DNA of 64,000 nucleotides. Source: Anaerolineae bacterium. GTDB lineage: Bacteria; Chloroflexota; Anaerolineae; Aggregatilineales; Phototrophicaceae. This document shows, in pieces, positions 51,713 to 61,257 of the stretch (position 1 is the stretch's first letter; the number at the start of each line of letters is the position of its first letter). The translations under genes were made by a program, and so were the position numbers. The stretch is from positions 26,925 through 90,924 of the forward strand of contig JAFLCG010000020.1 of assembly GCA_017303635.1 (NCBI GenBank), given 5' to 3'. The notes below the pieces were generated by a model. The model was not told where the DNA came from. It saw only the letters and a list, made by a program, of their open reading frames with translations, and searched no databases.

Positions 51713-53125
51713 TTACTGGTTGATCCATTCTACAATGTCAGCTATGACTTCGGCATCCATAAAGCCTGGCTCGCTGTAATCGGTCGGAACCGCCATCCGA
51801 TCAAGCGAACCCAACGCCATGAAGATGTGGTTCAGCGTCGGATAGGACACGAGCGTGACGTTTTCGCGTTCACCCAGCAGTTCCTGCCACGTCGTAAAGT
51901 CTGACATGGTGACCTGATAGTCCCGTTCGCCTTGCAGGATAAGCATCGGCGTTTCGAGCGACTGTGCGGTATCGCCAGGAACATAGTCCATCATGCTGGC
52001 CCAGTAGGCAGCCTGGTTGGTATCACCACCAAAGGCAGTTACCGGGTCTGCCCCATCACGTATAGACTTCAACACCTCGACCAGCACATCCAGTCCACCC
52101 ACATCCGCGTTTGCATCCAGGCTGCGCAGGTAATTGATCTGTGTACTCAACACCTGATCGAACGAGAATGGCGTCCCCGCCATCAGAACCGCCCCTGCCA
52201 ACGCGGGGTCACGCTCGGCAATGCGCAGAGCAAACATCGCACCCAGACTATGCCCAATTACGAAGATGCGCGCGCTATCGATGCGGTCGTTACCGCGCAG
52301 TAATGCGATGGCAGCGAGCGCATCATTGGTCACTTCATCATCCACCGTAAAGCCGGGGATTGGCTCACGATAGACATAGGTGCGCTTGTCATAGCGGAGG
52401 ACGGCAATGCCCTGCGATGCAAGACCCTGGGCAAGATCGCGATAGGGTTTGTTCAGCCCCAGCGTGCCATCGCGGTCGTTCGGCCCTGAGCCGTGAACAA
52501 TCACCACCGCTGGGAATGTTCCCTCACCTGCGGGTAATGAGAGCGTCGCAGGCAATTCGAATGTTCCACTGGTCAGGACAATCTCCTGCTCGGTGAAGCT
52601 TTCCGTATTAACGTAGGCGGCGGTAACCGGCGTTGTCGGAGCCGCATTTGTCAGGGTATGTCCCAGCAATGTCTGGTTGATGATGGCGCTTTCCGCCGCC
52701 AACACATCCTGTGCCGCAAAGATCGCGATGACATAGGTGAGATCATTGTCAACACGCCCCAGTACGGCGGCAAGCATTCCATCTGGAAGCATATAGACAT
52801 TTTGCGTCCATCGGTCACCGCTCGGCAGGGGTATCTCCATGGTCTGAACAGGTTGAGCCGAGAAATCTGCATTGATCCGACTTAACGCTGCCTGGATGCC
52901 CGCCTGCACATCGGCACCTTCGACCACCAGCGCGTACAGGTTCGCGGTCGCCGCTGGATTGATGAAGTGTGCCATCTCCGGTGTGCTTTGATTTGCCCAA
53001 CCTGCCGGGATGGGGATTTGATAAAGTCCTGCACCATCAGTATACATGTCAGTCTCCTCCTGAGCATTCGTTGTCACTGGCAATGTGAACAACAACACGA
53101 TCAACATGAACATCAGCTTCTTCAT
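51713..53125 (-). CDS. Secreted alpha/beta hydrolase (dienelactone hydrolase-like)
   Basis: The 470-aa precursor has a signal peptide (MKKLMFMLIVLLFTLPVTTN, cleavage near NAQ), an N-terminal domain of about 160 residues of unknown fold, then an alpha/beta hydrolase domain: GTFPAVVIVHGSGPNDRDG, nucleophile GHSLGAMFA, acid LILQGERDYQV and His in PTLNHIFMALG. Same plan as bacterial esterases and acyl-peptidase-like enzymes. It is divergent from the MalT-like regulator at 53327, with MalT-box-like repeats between them, so it is a likely target. Confidence 0.9.
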   Translation of the reverse strand: MKKLMFMLIVLLFTLPVTTNAQEETDMYTDGAGLYQIPIPAGWANQSTPEMAHFINPAATANLYALVVEGADVQAGIQAALSRINADFSAQPVQTMEIPLPSGDRWTQNVYMLPDGMLAAVLGRVDNDLTYVIAIFAAQDVLAAESAIINQTLLGHTLTNAAPTTPVTAAYVNTESFTEQEIVLTSGTFELPATLSLPAGEGTFPAVVIVHGSGPNDRDGTLGLNKPYRDLAQGLASQGIAVLRYDKRTYVYREPIPGFTVDDEVTNDALAAIALLRGNDRIDSARIFVIGHSLGAMFALRIAERDPALAGAVLMAGTPFSFDQVLSTQINYLRSLDANADVGGLDVLVEVLKSIRDGADPVTAFGGDTNQAAYWASMMDYVPGDTAQSLETPMLILQGERDYQVTMSDFTTWQELLGERENVTLVSYPTLNHIFMALGSLDRMAVPTDYSEPGFMDAEVIADIVEWINQ

Positions 53126-53198
53126 GGGGCATCTCTCTTGGCTATGTAGACGATGACCTGATCATAGGGCGGTTGAAGCTGCGAGTGAATTCCTCGCA

Positions 53199-53245
53199 GG
53201 TGGAGACTCTGAGAGGCAGCGAGGGTAGACCAAAGTAGAGGGTAA
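53199..53245. promoter_or_regulatory. MalT-box-like direct repeats in the hydrolase/regulator divergent region
   Basis: GGTGGAGACTCTG, then GTAGACCAAAGTAGAGGGTA 26 bases later. The same spaced pattern (GGTGGA, about 27 bases, GTAGAC, 10 bases, GTGGAAGG-like) recurs at 61010, 61129 and 63622. The purine-rich core resembles the GGA(T/G)GA core of E. coli MalT boxes. Confidence 0.45.
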
Positions 53246-53326
53246 ACAGCCATTGCTGTGTCAGTGTTGAAAACAGGTACAATTGACGGACATCCATCTA
53301 ACAACCATCGCAGAGGACTTATCTCC

Positions 53327-55927
53327 ATGTCCATTCCGAAGACAAAGATCAGGATGCCTCTGCTCCGTTCCGACCGGATTGAACGCGCGCTTCTGGTAGA
53401 TCGAATTGAACAGGGTATCTCTCAGGGCGCACGACTGACGCTGCTCTCCGCACTTGCCGGGGCGGGCAAAACCACGCTGCTGACCGAATGGGCGCATCAG
53501 CAGCAACATCCAGTCGCCTGGGTCTCCCTCGATTCAAACGACAACGATCTGGCTTATGCCTGGCAGCACATCATGGCTGCTGTCGAAAGTGTGGCTGGTA
53601 GACTATCCAAAGACATCCTGCCATTGCTGAAGCACGATGGCGGCTCGGTACAGGCAGCCATTCGAGCCTTCCTGAATGTGATTGACGACCGTGAAATACC
53701 GTTATTTCTTGTTCTCGATGATTACCACGTCATCACCCATCAGGAGGTGCATGACAGTCTGAATTACATCCTCTCGAATCAACCGGATACGCTGCACATT
53801 CTGATCACGACCCGCGCAGACCCGCCACTGCAACTGGCTCGCTTGCGCGCAAGCGGACAACTGAATGAGTTGCGCGGAGCCGATCTACGCTTCGGGGAAA
53901 ATGAAATCAGTGAGTTGTTTCAAAACGGGCTGACCATCGCTCTAGATGAGGCGCAAATCCAGACGCTTGCGACCCGCGTTGAAGGCTGGGCAGCCGGGCT
54001 GTATCTGGCAGGGGTTTTCATCCGGCAAAGTAATGCGGAAAAGTTCTTTGCTGGCTTGGAGAAGACCGGGCGCTTCGTTTTGGATTACCTCACTGAAGAG
54101 GTTCTAGCACAGCAACCTGAACAGGTCTATCAATTCCTCGTCCAAACAGCCGTATTGAGTGAATTTGACACCGCACTTTGCGATGAAATTCTCGTGCGTA
54201 CCGATAGTGTTGAGATCATTGCACATCTGCTGCGAGCCAATCTATTTATCCAGGATATGGGAGAGGTGTATCGCTACCATCATCTGTTTGCAGACGTGCT
54301 GCGTCTCAAGCTCAAGAGTCACTATCCACCTGAGCATATCCAGGCTCTCTACCGACGAGCAGCACTGTGGTTTGAAGCACGCAACGATCCAAGGCAGGCG
54401 CTGGAATATGTGCTGAAAATCCCCGACTATGAACTTGCCGCTACCTGGATCGAGCAGCATTGGTATGATATGACCTATCGTGGGCAGCTTGGAACGATAG
54501 ACGCATGGCTTAAGTCATTCCCTGAGTCAACGCTCAATGCGCATCCGATGCTAAATTTTCTGACAGGAATGCAGACGCTGACAAAAGGCAATGCGTCACA
54601 TGGTGAAAAGATATTACGTTTGGCGCTTGAGTACGCAAGTGATCCGGGGCTAATCTACGAAATTCGTTCTCAACTGTTGCTTGCGCTCATTCACCAGGGC
54701 GAAGCCGCCTCTGCTCTGCAATTGGCTGATGAACTCTTGCAAGAAGAGATGTCTGAAGACGTTGTTGATAAGAACAGAAGTCGCAAGGTACTGGCACTTT
54801 TATATCTTGGCAGATTGACTGAAGCACTTGAGTTCTTTGAAACTTGCCCCCCTACTCCGCAGTCTCCCAATAGTCATGTCCCGGAAATTCAGGCTCGCCA
54901 ACGTCATGCTGACGTACTCATGCACCTGGGCTTGATGAGTCAGGCGCAACAGATACACCAGCACATTATCGACGAATCTTTGTATGACGTTCGTATCAAT
55001 AATCCATTTTTCCTGTCAGCGGAAAGCTATATGAGCATGGCTGCGCTTCTTACGGAACGGGGTCAACTTCAGGACGCAAAAACAATGCTGGAACGTGGCG
55101 TCTTTTTGGGTGAGCAGGCATATTGGCCTGATGTTGTACATCGCGGCTATGTGGTTGCTGGGCAGCTCGCATTTGCCTCTAACTATTTGGATGAGGCACT
55201 CCATATCTTGACTACCCATGAGCCAGAGTTGCGGACGGCGAATAATCCGCGTGTACATCTCTGGTTGCTGGTTCGACTGGTGCAATACAATCTGAAGGCG
55301 GGTGCGGTCGAAACAGCGCGTTACTACTACGAGCAAATCGTAAAGCATCGGATGCAAAACCCGCCTGATCTGGAACTTCAGGCAATCACGCAGGCATGGA
55401 TTGATCTTGCAACCGGTGAGAACAATCGCGCCATTGAAGGTTGTGAATCTATCTTCTACAACGGGGGCGAATACAAATACTACCGTCTGCTCGCAGGGCT
55501 GGTACTCGTCAAGGCACATCGAATGTCCCGTGCAGATGAGAGGGCGAATCAAATACTGATACAAATTGTGAATGAGGCAATGACCTCCGGCTACATGCGT
55601 CTGTTCCTTGATGAGGGTGAACCGATCATTGATCAACTAAAATCTCTTCATACAACCCTGGCTTCAAGTGATCCTTGTCTGACCTATATCGATAGACTTC
55701 TCGATACTACTGTTGATGCTGCGCCAGTCCAGGACAGTATCCTGACCGAACGGGAGCGCGAAATCCTGATGTTGATCGCCCAGGGAGATGCCAATAAGGA
55801 AATCGCAGCCAGGCTCTTCATCACCGTGCATACGGTTAAGAAACATACCACCTCCATTTATGAGAAGCTGAATGTACTGAGTCGTACACAGGCGATCTTG
55901 CGTGCTCAGGAATTGAAACTCCTATGA
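53327..55927 (+). CDS. MalT-like LuxR-family regulator (STAND ATPase, TPR-like, HTH)
   Basis: The 866-aa protein starts at the ATG preceded by AGAGGA. Walker A ALAGAGKTT lies at 42-50 and LFLVLDDYHVI gives Walker B; the middle is helical repeats; the C-terminus has the LuxR HTH (LTEREREILMLIAQG, TVHTVKKHTTSIYEKL). This is the MalT/STAND plan, an inducer- and ATP-dependent activator that binds direct repeats. It sits among genes for secreted hydrolases, which are the natural candidates for its regulon. Its stop overlaps that of the convergent S41-type gene by six bases. Confidence 0.94.
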   Translation: MSIPKTKIRMPLLRSDRIERALLVDRIEQGISQGARLTLLSALAGAGKTTLLTEWAHQQQHPVAWVSLDSNDNDLAYAWQHIMAAVESVAGRLSKDILPLLKHDGGSVQAAIRAFLNVIDDREIPLFLVLDDYHVITHQEVHDSLNYILSNQPDTLHILITTRADPPLQLARLRASGQLNELRGADLRFGENEISELFQNGLTIALDEAQIQTLATRVEGWAAGLYLAGVFIRQSNAEKFFAGLEKTGRFVLDYLTEEVLAQQPEQVYQFLVQTAVLSEFDTALCDEILVRTDSVEIIAHLLRANLFIQDMGEVYRYHHLFADVLRLKLKSHYPPEHIQALYRRAALWFEARNDPRQALEYVLKIPDYELAATWIEQHWYDMTYRGQLGTIDAWLKSFPESTLNAHPMLNFLTGMQTLTKGNASHGEKILRLALEYASDPGLIYEIRSQLLLALIHQGEAASALQLADELLQEEMSEDVVDKNRSRKVLALLYLGRLTEALEFFETCPPTPQSPNSHVPEIQARQRHADVLMHLGLMSQAQQIHQHIIDESLYDVRINNPFFLSAESYMSMAALLTERGQLQDAKTMLERGVFLGEQAYWPDVVHRGYVVAGQLAFASNYLDEALHILTTHEPELRTANNPRVHLWLLVRLVQYNLKAGAVETARYYYEQIVKHRMQNPPDLELQAITQAWIDLATGENNRAIEGCESIFYNGGEYKYYRLLAGLVLVKAHRMSRADERANQILIQIVNEAMTSGYMRLFLDEGEPIIDQLKSLHTTLASSDPCLTYIDRLLDTTVDAAPVQDSILTEREREILMLIAQGDANKEIAARLFITVHTVKKHTTSIYEKLNVLSRTQAILRAQELKLL

Positions 55928-57445
55928 TGAGCCATTAGCCAGCGCAAAAAGGTCTGACGGTTCAATCTGTGAGACCGTATACAGAATGTCTGGCGAAATG
56001 CCTGCGCGTTCCCATGCGGGTTGCCCCGCCATGTCGGTCGCACGGATGAAGGTATAGAAGAAATTCACCCCGCCCGGCATTCTGACCACGCTCATGGCGC
56101 CACCTGCGCCTGCGGTGGCTGCATCGCCGATTGTCATAGCTCTACCGCGCAGCAAATATGTGAACAACTCGCAGGCACTAGCACATTGCGAGTCAATGAC
56201 CAGTACAGCATCCCCTGCATAGCCAAAGTCAAATGACAGGCAAATACCTGAAAGCGGAACTTCGACAAAGGCGTTCACCCGCTGGTCAAATCGGCTCATG
56301 ATGAAATCCTGAAAGCGCAGCGGCTCTTCGGGGCTGAATAGATGTGCTGCCAGCATAGTCGCCAGCGCGCCGTCACCACCGGATGCATAACGCAAGTCAA
56401 TCACAATGCCCGTCACCTGCTCATGTTCCGCCAGTTGCAGAAATTCTCGCCAGATCGTCATCGTGGATGCGGGCTGGCTGAAGCATCTGAACGTGGCGAT
56501 GCCAAAGCCATCCTCTAACGTTACCTCCAGGCAGGGAGGAGGCGTAGGCGCTGATATATCCTGCAGGAGTTCTGGATTCATCAGCGTCACCAGTTCCGGC
56601 GAAGGTGCTGCAAAGACGTGCAGATCGCCAATCGATTCCCCCAGCCGCGCCAGCACTTGATAGTAAGCAATCGGATCTTCGCCGATGGGGATTGCGTTGC
56701 GATAGGTCGCACGCAATGCTTCCCAATCGATTTGTCGATAGTCCGTATACGCATAGCGGAGTTGCAATTGGTCAATCAGTCGGTCAAATGCCTCCACATA
56801 TCCCAGCGACCTTAAATCGGTAGGGAGCAACCCTGGAATCGGATAGAGATCGATGACAACCTCTGCTGATTGTTCGATGCGAAACCCGCCTGGCTGTAGA
56901 TCAATGACCGAATAGCCGAATGGCAAACCCATCATGGGATCGTCACTGGTGAACATGAGTCCATCTGTCCCAAACGCCGACGGAAATAGAAGTCCATCGG
57001 TAGGGCTAAACACCACGACGCGCCCGCCCAGGATGTCCGGGACAGCTTCACCAATAACGACGGATTGCCATGCCGAAGTCCCCTGTTCAAAGCGTTGTTC
57101 CAGTGGATCCAGGGTTGGCGCACCAAAGTAGTTTTGGGTCAGTTCGACGGTGTAAATGCTTATGCCGTCTTGCCCGACGTTTTCTGGCAGATCAATCCAG
57201 TAGCGCAGTCCAGCAGGTTCAGCGATCTGTTCCCCGACAGCCTGGCGTTCTTCAACTGCGGGAATGCCGTAATCACGCTGGAGGATCGATTCCGTGCGAT
57301 CCACCAGCAAAATGACTGGCTGCTCTGTACCTGCCATCACGTAGGGCATTTCGATATATCCGACAATGCGCTCGATGCGTTCTTGTGCCTGGACGCTGCC
57401 GGACACCAGGCAAAGACAGGCAATCGCAAGATGAACAGCTTTCAT
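55922..57445 (-). CDS. Secreted S41-type (tail-specific/C-terminal processing) peptidase-like protein
   Basis: The 507-aa precursor has a signal peptide (MKAVHLAIACLCLVSGSVQAQ). The second half shows GIVIDLRYASGGDGALATML and VIDSQCASACELFTYLLRG, where ASACE carries the serine nucleophile typical of S41 peptidases; no PDZ domain is evident. The N-terminal half has no known fold to me. It overlaps nothing upstream but begins three bases after the PAF-acetylhydrolase-like gene, so the two are in one operon. Exported; function in peptide processing or scavenging. Confidence 0.85.
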   Translation of the reverse strand: MKAVHLAIACLCLVSGSVQAQERIERIVGYIEMPYVMAGTEQPVILLVDRTESILQRDYGIPAVEERQAVGEQIAEPAGLRYWIDLPENVGQDGISIYTVELTQNYFGAPTLDPLEQRFEQGTSAWQSVVIGEAVPDILGGRVVVFSPTDGLLFPSAFGTDGLMFTSDDPMMGLPFGYSVIDLQPGGFRIEQSAEVVIDLYPIPGLLPTDLRSLGYVEAFDRLIDQLQLRYAYTDYRQIDWEALRATYRNAIPIGEDPIAYYQVLARLGESIGDLHVFAAPSPELVTLMNPELLQDISAPTPPPCLEVTLEDGFGIATFRCFSQPASTMTIWREFLQLAEHEQVTGIVIDLRYASGGDGALATMLAAHLFSPEEPLRFQDFIMSRFDQRVNAFVEVPLSGICLSFDFGYAGDAVLVIDSQCASACELFTYLLRGRAMTIGDAATAGAGGAMSVVRMPGGVNFFYTFIRATDMAGQPAWERAGISPDILYTVSQIEPSDLFALANGSS

Positions 57446-57448
57446 AGC

Positions 57449-59074
57449 TCATCCCCCTGCTTCACGGGCGATCAATGTGCTTTCGGGATGTGCCTCGGTC
57501 AGCATGAAGCCATCAAAATGTCCGCCACGAAGGGATTGATCGAAGAAAGCCAGCACATAGGCGTTTGTGATTTCTAGTGCATAGCTTGGCTCTATCGTAC
57601 CCAGCGCGTCATTGAAAGATGGGACCAAGCCAGCCAGTAAACCCACATCGCTGAAATTCATGTGATCGGTGCCAGCAATCATGACGAAATACGCAGACGG
57701 AGACTGTCGGAAGAGGTCCTCGGCGCGGCTGGTTATGGCGATCACTTGGTCAAATTCCTCCCGCGAGAGTCCCATCCCTGCCAATTCCGTATCACTCGCT
57801 ATAGTTGCTCCGACATATTCGATGGCAATCGTCATCAAACCCCGTCCATCAATCGGCACGACATCGCTGAATACCGTGCCATCCAGGTTGACTGCTACCG
57901 CAATTCGGGAATCTTGCAAAAGCGCCTCAATCGCGGCAGCACCGCCAATCGAATGCCCTAACACGCCAATACGTTCCAGATCAAGCGCCTCTTTAAATCG
58001 CGCGTCATGGGCATTCAAAAGCTCAATCTGGTTCAACACAAAGCGGATGTCAGATGCCATCATCCCGGCAACTAGTCGCCCTTGCCGATCTATAGCCTCC
58101 ACGATCTCCAGTGGCGTCATATCGGGTCGAACATCGAGCGGTTGTGCGCTGGCTTCCGGGAGCGCAGTGATGATGCGGCCGTCTGGATACACGACTACCG
58201 CCGCGTTGTAAGGATGCGCGATTCCGAACACGACGTAGCCATGACTGGCGAGCGCTTCCGCATAGGTAGTGTAGAGTGCAGGTAACATCCCATCCCCATG
58301 CGACATGACGATTATGGGAAAGGAGGCATCGTGTGTAGCAAGAACAGCGTCCAAAGCTACATTCACCTGAATGCTCGTGAAGCGTTCGGGTGGTAGATTG
58401 AGCAGCCCTCCATACGCAGACGCCAGGGCAGGTGAAACCCATGTGCTTTCATTAGGCACGTCCGTCAACTCGGTAGGATACCAGACCGTGACGACCAGTT
58501 CGCGCTTGTCCGCCCCATCCGTGCTATACATTTCGTCGCGTTCGCTATCCAGCCAGACATACTCAACACGCCCCACTCCAAAGGCACCATTGGGTTTCGG
58601 GTAGGTGAAAGGCTCCTGAGCCTCATGGACATTGTCTCGACCGATCACTTGATAGCTGCTGATGGTTGCTTCAATGGTTGGCACTAAACGCTCCGCAGCA
58701 CTCAATGGCGCGACAGCGATCATCAGATGAGTTTGCATACTGACCGCTTGTGACCAGATGACAGTCAAGATGTCGCCGCTGACGTAAGTGGACTGGGACC
58801 ACTCCCCGCTGAGCAGTTGGACGCTGGTCGTCTCGATCAAGTCTCCAACCTCTATACTCAAGCTACTAAGTGCGTCTTCCACGGATAGTGCAGTCAAGGC
58901 GTAGAAGGTTGTTCCAGTCAGCGAATCCGTTGCTTGTGCCAGTCGATCTGTGCTGGTGTTCTCCCAACCCGCTGGCAACTGCACAGCGAATTGATCGTTT
59001 TGGTAGATCACATCCTGTGCCATAACGGGCACGGCAAGTAGCAATAGTGCTACGAGAATTATCCACTTCTTCAT
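57449..59074 (-). CDS. Secreted PAF-acetylhydrolase-like alpha/beta hydrolase
   Basis: The 541-aa precursor has a signal peptide (MKKWIILVALLLLAVPVMAQ). An N-terminal domain of about 150 residues is similar in plan to that of the 51713 protein. The catalytic part has FPIIVMSHGDGMLPALYTTY, nucleophile LGHSIGGAAAIEAL and the His in GTDHMNFSD, as in platelet-activating-factor acetylhydrolase II-type lipases. It overlaps the small upstream gene by four bases. Likely acts on extracellular esters. Confidence 0.88.
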   Translation of the reverse strand: MKKWIILVALLLLAVPVMAQDVIYQNDQFAVQLPAGWENTSTDRLAQATDSLTGTTFYALTALSVEDALSSLSIEVGDLIETTSVQLLSGEWSQSTYVSGDILTVIWSQAVSMQTHLMIAVAPLSAAERLVPTIEATISSYQVIGRDNVHEAQEPFTYPKPNGAFGVGRVEYVWLDSERDEMYSTDGADKRELVVTVWYPTELTDVPNESTWVSPALASAYGGLLNLPPERFTSIQVNVALDAVLATHDASFPIIVMSHGDGMLPALYTTYAEALASHGYVVFGIAHPYNAAVVVYPDGRIITALPEASAQPLDVRPDMTPLEIVEAIDRQGRLVAGMMASDIRFVLNQIELLNAHDARFKEALDLERIGVLGHSIGGAAAIEALLQDSRIAVAVNLDGTVFSDVVPIDGRGLMTIAIEYVGATIASDTELAGMGLSREEFDQVIAITSRAEDLFRQSPSAYFVMIAGTDHMNFSDVGLLAGLVPSFNDALGTIEPSYALEITNAYVLAFFDQSLRGGHFDGFMLTEAHPESTLIAREAGG

Positions 59075-59328
59075 TGCTCTCCATCCTTATCGTCATCTTG
59101 ACGTTCGACTGATATGAGCGTAAGGCGCAGGTCACGGATTCGTGCCAGAACGCCGTGTAGCGCCGCCTGGTCTACAAAATAGCCTGTGATGAACGTGCCG
59201 CTATCGGATTGATGAATGCTCATACCCTCAAAAGCGGCTTCCAATGTGCCAATTTGCTCCTCGATGTGAATACTGTAGTTACCGGGTTGCTCGACCACAA
59301 TCTTGCTCCTGACGTGCGAAACATCCAT
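59071..59328 (-). CDS. Small conserved protein (DQAALHGVLARIRDL family)
   Basis: The 85-aa protein contains FEGMSIHQSDSGTFITGYF and VDQAALHGVLARIRDLRLTL. A widespread family of small bacterial proteins has this layout (a strand region ending in a VDQAALHGLL-type turn and an RIRDLGL helix); its function is unknown. It leads the operon of PAF-acetylhydrolase-like and S41-like genes. No signal peptide, so it is cytoplasmic, perhaps regulatory. Confidence 0.75.
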   Translation of the reverse strand: MDVSHVRSKIVVEQPGNYSIHIEEQIGTLEAAFEGMSIHQSDSGTFITGYFVDQAALHGVLARIRDLRLTLISVERQDDDKDGEQ

Positions 59329-59360
59329 CTATGCGAGGGATAGCCTCAGCATGATGGAAC

Positions 59361-59387
59361 AATGGCAGGAAAAGACTTCCTGCCATT
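59361..59387 (-). terminator. Terminator or attenuator after the beta-lactamase-like gene
   Basis: A perfect 11-bp stem (AATGGCAGGAA with its complement), five-base loop, lies 12 bases after the stop. It separates this gene from the operon to its left. Confidence 0.75.
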
Positions 59388-59398
59388 GATGATGCTGA

Positions 59399-60886
59399 TT
59401 AGTTCAGCGGCTGTAACAGTAGACTTGGTGATCCCACATTGCCGAACATCAGTCCGTCCTGAGTGATCTGAAGCCCATAGACCATGATGCCTTCGCTGAT
59501 GAAGCTGCCGTCCGCCAACACATACAGTTTTCCTGCAAAGTTTCCGCGGTTGAGCCAGACTTCATCGTCACGCACTTCGATACTCACATGCTCGGTGTAA
59601 TTTCCCACATACGCGCCCAGCGTCTCGACGGTCGCGGGACCGACAATCATTTGGGACATGCCTGCCAATTGCTGTTGCATGGCGCTGTTGATCTGCGTTG
59701 CAATCGCATCAAACGTCTGGGGGAAGTCGTAGACCAGTTCGACCAGCCGATTTGACAGCGCCAGCGAAAACACATTTGCCTGCGCTTTGTTGGTCATGAT
59801 GACAATCCCGGTATTGCTGTCCGGCAGGATTGCCATGTAAGCGGTAAAGCCACCTGCATTCCCCGGTACGCTGATGATTTCCATGCCATTGTAGGCATCA
59901 ATGAACCAGCCCATACCGTACCCGAGTGACTCAAAACCAGGTAATTGCATGCCACCAGCGATAACCACACCGGGAGTCCAGGTCTCAAGCAGGTTAGAGG
60001 TGGAGATTACCTGTGTACCATCCACTGCAACACCGCGAGTGACCTGCATGAGCAAGAACTGTGCCATATCCAGCACCGTGCCTGTAAGCATTCCTGCAGG
60101 AACCTGCGATGCCTCGTAGACGAACGGCGTTGGCAGTAGTGAGCTACCATCTAGCGCCGTCAGATACCCGGTTGCGAGATTCTCGTCCGGAGTACGTTGG
60201 GACAGGCTTGCACTTTCCATGCCAGCAGGGGCGAAAATGCGCTGCTCCACTAGATCGATGTAGGTATCGAGCAGGTCGGCATCGTCGTTGACCGCTGATG
60301 CTGCGATGAAACCGCCGATAGACGCAAGATTGTTGTTGTAGTCGAACATCTCACCTGACACGGCATTGAACGGCTCATCTGCTATCGAGGTGATGAGTTC
60401 GCTCACACTCAGTGGCACGCCAAACGTCTCAAGATCATTGTTGGCAATGCCAGAACGAAATCCAATCAAATCCCTTAACGTCAGTGCCGCTGTCCGATCA
60501 GCATCAGCAAGTTGGAAGTCAGGCATGACTTCAACAATCGGCTGATCCCAGTCAATAACGCCCTGATCAACCAGGGTAGCGATCATGCTTGAATTGATCG
60601 ATTTCGCCAGTGAACCCAACTGGAAGATGGTGTCGCTCGTGACAGGCGCATTGCTTTCGAGGTCGCTGACACCAAACCCCTCCGCCATGATAATTTGACC
60701 ATCCTGAATCACCGCAACGGCAGCGCCAGGAATGGCGTATGCGTTCAGCGTGGTCTCAACATAATCCCGAAATTCTTGTTGCTCGTCCACAGTAAACGCG
60801 CTGGAATCACTGGAGTTACTTTGAGCGGCGACACTGAGAACATTCATCAGCACGATGGCAAGGACAATCAGCAGTTTTCCGTACAT
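59399..60886 (-). CDS. Secreted class C beta-lactamase/penicillin-binding-protein-like serine hydrolase
   Basis: The 495-aa precursor starts at the ATG with GAGGAAA upstream and has a signal peptide (MYGKLLIVLAIVLMNVLSVA, cleavage near AAQ). It has the SxxK motif SLAK (Ser92, Lys95) and YNN at 183-185. This fold includes class C beta-lactamases, D-aminopeptidases and esterases; beta-lactam resistance should not be assumed. A C-terminal domain of about 120 residues follows. The signal peptide and promoter are a near copy of those of the penicillin-acylase-family gene. Confidence 0.92.
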   Translation of the reverse strand: MYGKLLIVLAIVLMNVLSVAAQSNSSDSSAFTVDEQQEFRDYVETTLNAYAIPGAAVAVIQDGQIIMAEGFGVSDLESNAPVTSDTIFQLGSLAKSINSSMIATLVDQGVIDWDQPIVEVMPDFQLADADRTAALTLRDLIGFRSGIANNDLETFGVPLSVSELITSIADEPFNAVSGEMFDYNNNLASIGGFIAASAVNDDADLLDTYIDLVEQRIFAPAGMESASLSQRTPDENLATGYLTALDGSSLLPTPFVYEASQVPAGMLTGTVLDMAQFLLMQVTRGVAVDGTQVISTSNLLETWTPGVVIAGGMQLPGFESLGYGMGWFIDAYNGMEIISVPGNAGGFTAYMAILPDSNTGIVIMTNKAQANVFSLALSNRLVELVYDFPQTFDAIATQINSAMQQQLAGMSQMIVGPATVETLGAYVGNYTEHVSIEVRDDEVWLNRGNFAGKLYVLADGSFISEGIMVYGLQITQDGLMFGNVGSPSLLLQPLN

Positions 60887-61059
60887 GGGTTTCCTCACGT
60901 TGATTGGCAAGCTTCCTCAAGGCGGTTAAATGAACGATGGGGATGCCACCGTGTTGCCTTGACATGAAATCAGTTTAGGGAAAGAGCGGGTGGTCGTGAA
61001 TTCAACAGAGGTGGAAACCTGCTTTATCGTAGTGCAGTAGACTAAGGTGGAAGGCGTGA
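60798..61059. repeat. Promoter plus signal-peptide cassette, copy 1 (262 bp)
   Basis: This segment (signal-peptide codons, ribosome-binding site and 170 bases of upstream DNA) matches 63410-63671 at nearly every position over much of its length and the two have the same size. The block between about 60957 and 61010 is identical. Beyond 61059 the gap to 61257 contains another MalT-box-like site and a terminator. Confidence 0.85.
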
Positions 61060-61128
61060 TGAGCACACGTCCGACGACCACATAGCAAGTTAGTGTGAAG
61101 GTAACGACTGTCAGACATTATGGGTTAA

Positions 61129-61173
61129 GGTGGAGATTCTGATTGATATCAGGAAGATAGACTTTGGTGTAGG
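61129..61173. promoter_or_regulatory. MalT-box-like repeat, third site
   Basis: GGTGGAGATTCTG, then ATAGAC 28 bases later and GTGTAGG 10 bases further, the same layout as at 53199, 61010 and 63622. Confidence 0.4.
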
Positions 61174-61212
61174 TTTCAGAGAAGTGAGGTGGCAAAAACG
61201 AGGTCTTGTAAG

Positions 61213-61248
61213 TTGACTGGGTAGGGCACGCTAACCCTACCCAGTCAA
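61213..61248 (-). terminator. Hairpin after the penicillin-acylase-family gene
   Basis: A perfect 14-bp stem (TTGACTGGGTAGGG with its complement), eight-base loop, starts ten bases after the stop. It lacks a clear T run. Confidence 0.7.
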
Positions 61249-61257
61249 TTCAGCGCA

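Noticed and set aside
53258..53326. N-terminal extension of the MalT-like gene
   Set aside because: The upstream start lies in the divergent promoter region. The ATG at 53327 has AGAGGA at good spacing and begins with the sequence normal for the family.
59399..60886. True beta-lactamase
   Set aside because: SxxK and YNN motifs place it in the fold only. Esterases and peptidases share them, and the extra C-terminal domain argues for another role.
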